This document shows, piece after piece, positions 63,252 through 64,000 of a stretch of 64,000 nt of DNA. Where the stretch lies: NCBI GenBank assembly GCA_963765285.1, contig CAVXVR010000001.1, positions 62,001 to 126,000 on the forward strand. The letters run 5' to 3'. The stretch comes from CAVWZH01 sp963765285 (GTDB taxonomy: Bacteria; Acidobacteriota; Terriglobia; Terriglobales; Acidobacteriaceae). The position numbers and the translations under genes are program-made. Numbering within the stretch: the stretch's first letter is position 1; every line of letters begins with the position of its first letter. Below the pieces are notes generated by a model, which had not been told where the DNA came from, made no database searches, and was given only the letters and a program-made list of their open reading frames with translations.

Positions 63252-64000
63252 ATGGCGCTCTCACTAAGTGATTTGTTGAAACGACTGCTGGAGATGGGAG
63301 GAAGCGATCTTCACATCACCACCAACTCGCCGCCGCAAATTCGCGTGCACGGACACCTGGTGCCGCTCGATCTGCCCCAGATGACGCCGGCGGAGACCAA
63401 ACAGCTCGCCTACAGCGTCATGACCGACGCGCAGAAGCACCGCTTCGAAGAAAATCTCGAACTGGACTTCTCCTTCGGGTTGAAGGGACTGGCCCGGTTT
63501 CGTGCCAATACGTTCAATCAGCGCGGCGCGACCTCGGCTGTGTTCCGTCTCATTCCTTTTGAGATCAAGTCGTTCAACCAGCTGGGACTGCCGGCCGTGG
63601 TCAGCAAGCTGTGCGACAAGCCGCGCGGACTGGTGCTGGTGACCGGACCAACCGGCTCCGGCAAATCCACGACCCTGGCCGCCATGATCGACAAGATCAA
63701 CAGTGAACGGCACGATCACATCCTCACCATCGAGGACCCGATCGAGTTCGTCCACATGAACAAAAACTGCGTGGTCAACCAGCGCGAGCTGCACGCCGAT
63801 ACCAAGAGCTTCAGTGACGCCTTGCGCGCCGCGCTCCGTGAAGATCCGGATGTGGTGCTGATCGGCGAAATGCGCGATCTGGAAACCATTGAGTCCGCAT
63901 TGCGTATCGCTGAAACCGGTCACTTGACCTTCGGCACTCTGCACACTAACTCGGCGTCTTCCACCATCAACCGCATCATCGACGTGTTCCCGGCGCACCA
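63252..64000 (+). CDS. pilT: Type IV pilus retraction ATPase PilT (3' end beyond window)
   Basis: The first ~249 residues of a PilT-type ATPase, open at the window end. It shows LLEMGGSDLHIT at the start, Walker A GPTGSGKSTTLAAMI near residue 133, the AIRAER-related region, Walker B VVLIGEMRDLETIE and the His box TFGTLHTNSAS. PilT depolymerises type IV pili, giving twitching motility and DNA uptake. The start ATG at 63252 is 60 bases after pilB, so the two genes are probably co-transcribed. Confidence 0.93.
   Translation, partial: MALSLSDLLKRLLEMGGSDLHITTNSPPQIRVHGHLVPLDLPQMTPAETKQLAYSVMTDAQKHRFEENLELDFSFGLKGLARFRANTFNQRGATSAVFRLIPFEIKSFNQLGLPAVVSKLCDKPRGLVLVTGPTGSGKSTTLAAMIDKINSERHDHILTIEDPIEFVHMNKNCVVNQRELHADTKSFSDALRAALREDPDVVLIGEMRDLETIESALRIAETGHLTFGTLHTNSASSTINRIIDVFPAH

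Overview
This 64 kb window is GC-rich, gene-dense chromosomal DNA from a bacterium with a Gram-negative envelope (LptE-like lipoprotein, TonB C-terminal domain, type IV pilus ATPases). The gene families point to Acidobacteriota, probably the Terriglobia/Koribacter side: CstA followed by its small RCC-tailed partner, a Ser/Thr kinase fused to a TolB-like propeller, GT-C/GT87 membrane glycosyltransferases, an NtrYX pair beside pilB/pilT, and many short palindromic intergenic repeats. The taxonomic call is inference from gene content. I saw no rRNA, tRNA, CRISPR array, prophage or complete insertion sequence.

Layout. 1-7.35 kb: a tightly overlapping + strand operon (SDR-like partial, polysaccharide pyruvyl transferase family, acyl-CoA ligase-like enzyme, crotonase, stand-alone acyl carrier protein, second ligase, lipid kinase) that looks like a dedicated acyl/glycolipid pathway. 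7.36-9.0 kb: thioredoxin-like/VKOR disulfide pair and an esterase. 9.2-12.1 kb (- strand): two membrane glycosyltransferase-like proteins, one frameshifted. 12.3-15.8 kb: cstA, its small partner, ruvC and a secreted protein. 15.9-24.9 kb: FecR protein, Spy/CpxP-like protein, metallophosphoesterase, Memo-like protein, rsmA, glgA, a stand-alone 5'-3' exonuclease-like protein and a TonB-domain protein. 25.1-27.1 kb: LytS/LytTR two-component pair. 27.4-33.8 kb: sugar dehydrogenase, frameshifted Ser/Thr kinase, ABC exporter. 33.9-42 kb: secreted protein, FabF-like synthase, HemW-like radical SAM protein, VOC and Mpo1-like proteins, acyl-CoA dehydrogenase, an MBOAT-like acyltransferase with a frameshifted membrane partner, and a MazF/RHH toxin-antitoxin pair.

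42-64 kb is mostly core functions: meaB (frameshifted)-mce for methylmalonyl-CoA metabolism, tsaB-rimI, a psd-pssA-Asd paralog-lptE-holA operon in which all five genes overlap, arylamine N-acetyltransferase, rpsT, a Ycf46-like AAA ATPase, phoH-ybeY-CBS protein-era, an RsbW-like kinase, ntrYX, pilB and the 5' part of pilT.

Two themes cut across the window. First, at least four genes carry one apparent single-base frameshift (GT87, Ser/Thr kinase, small membrane protein, MeaB), and the MazF toxin carries a compensating pair. This means either consensus errors in the assembly or active gene decay. Second, palindromic repeats occur between genes and also sit in frame inside an ABC transporter, an AAA ATPase and the CstA partner. 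NtrX also lacks a recognisable GAFTGA loop, which bears on how it activates transcription.
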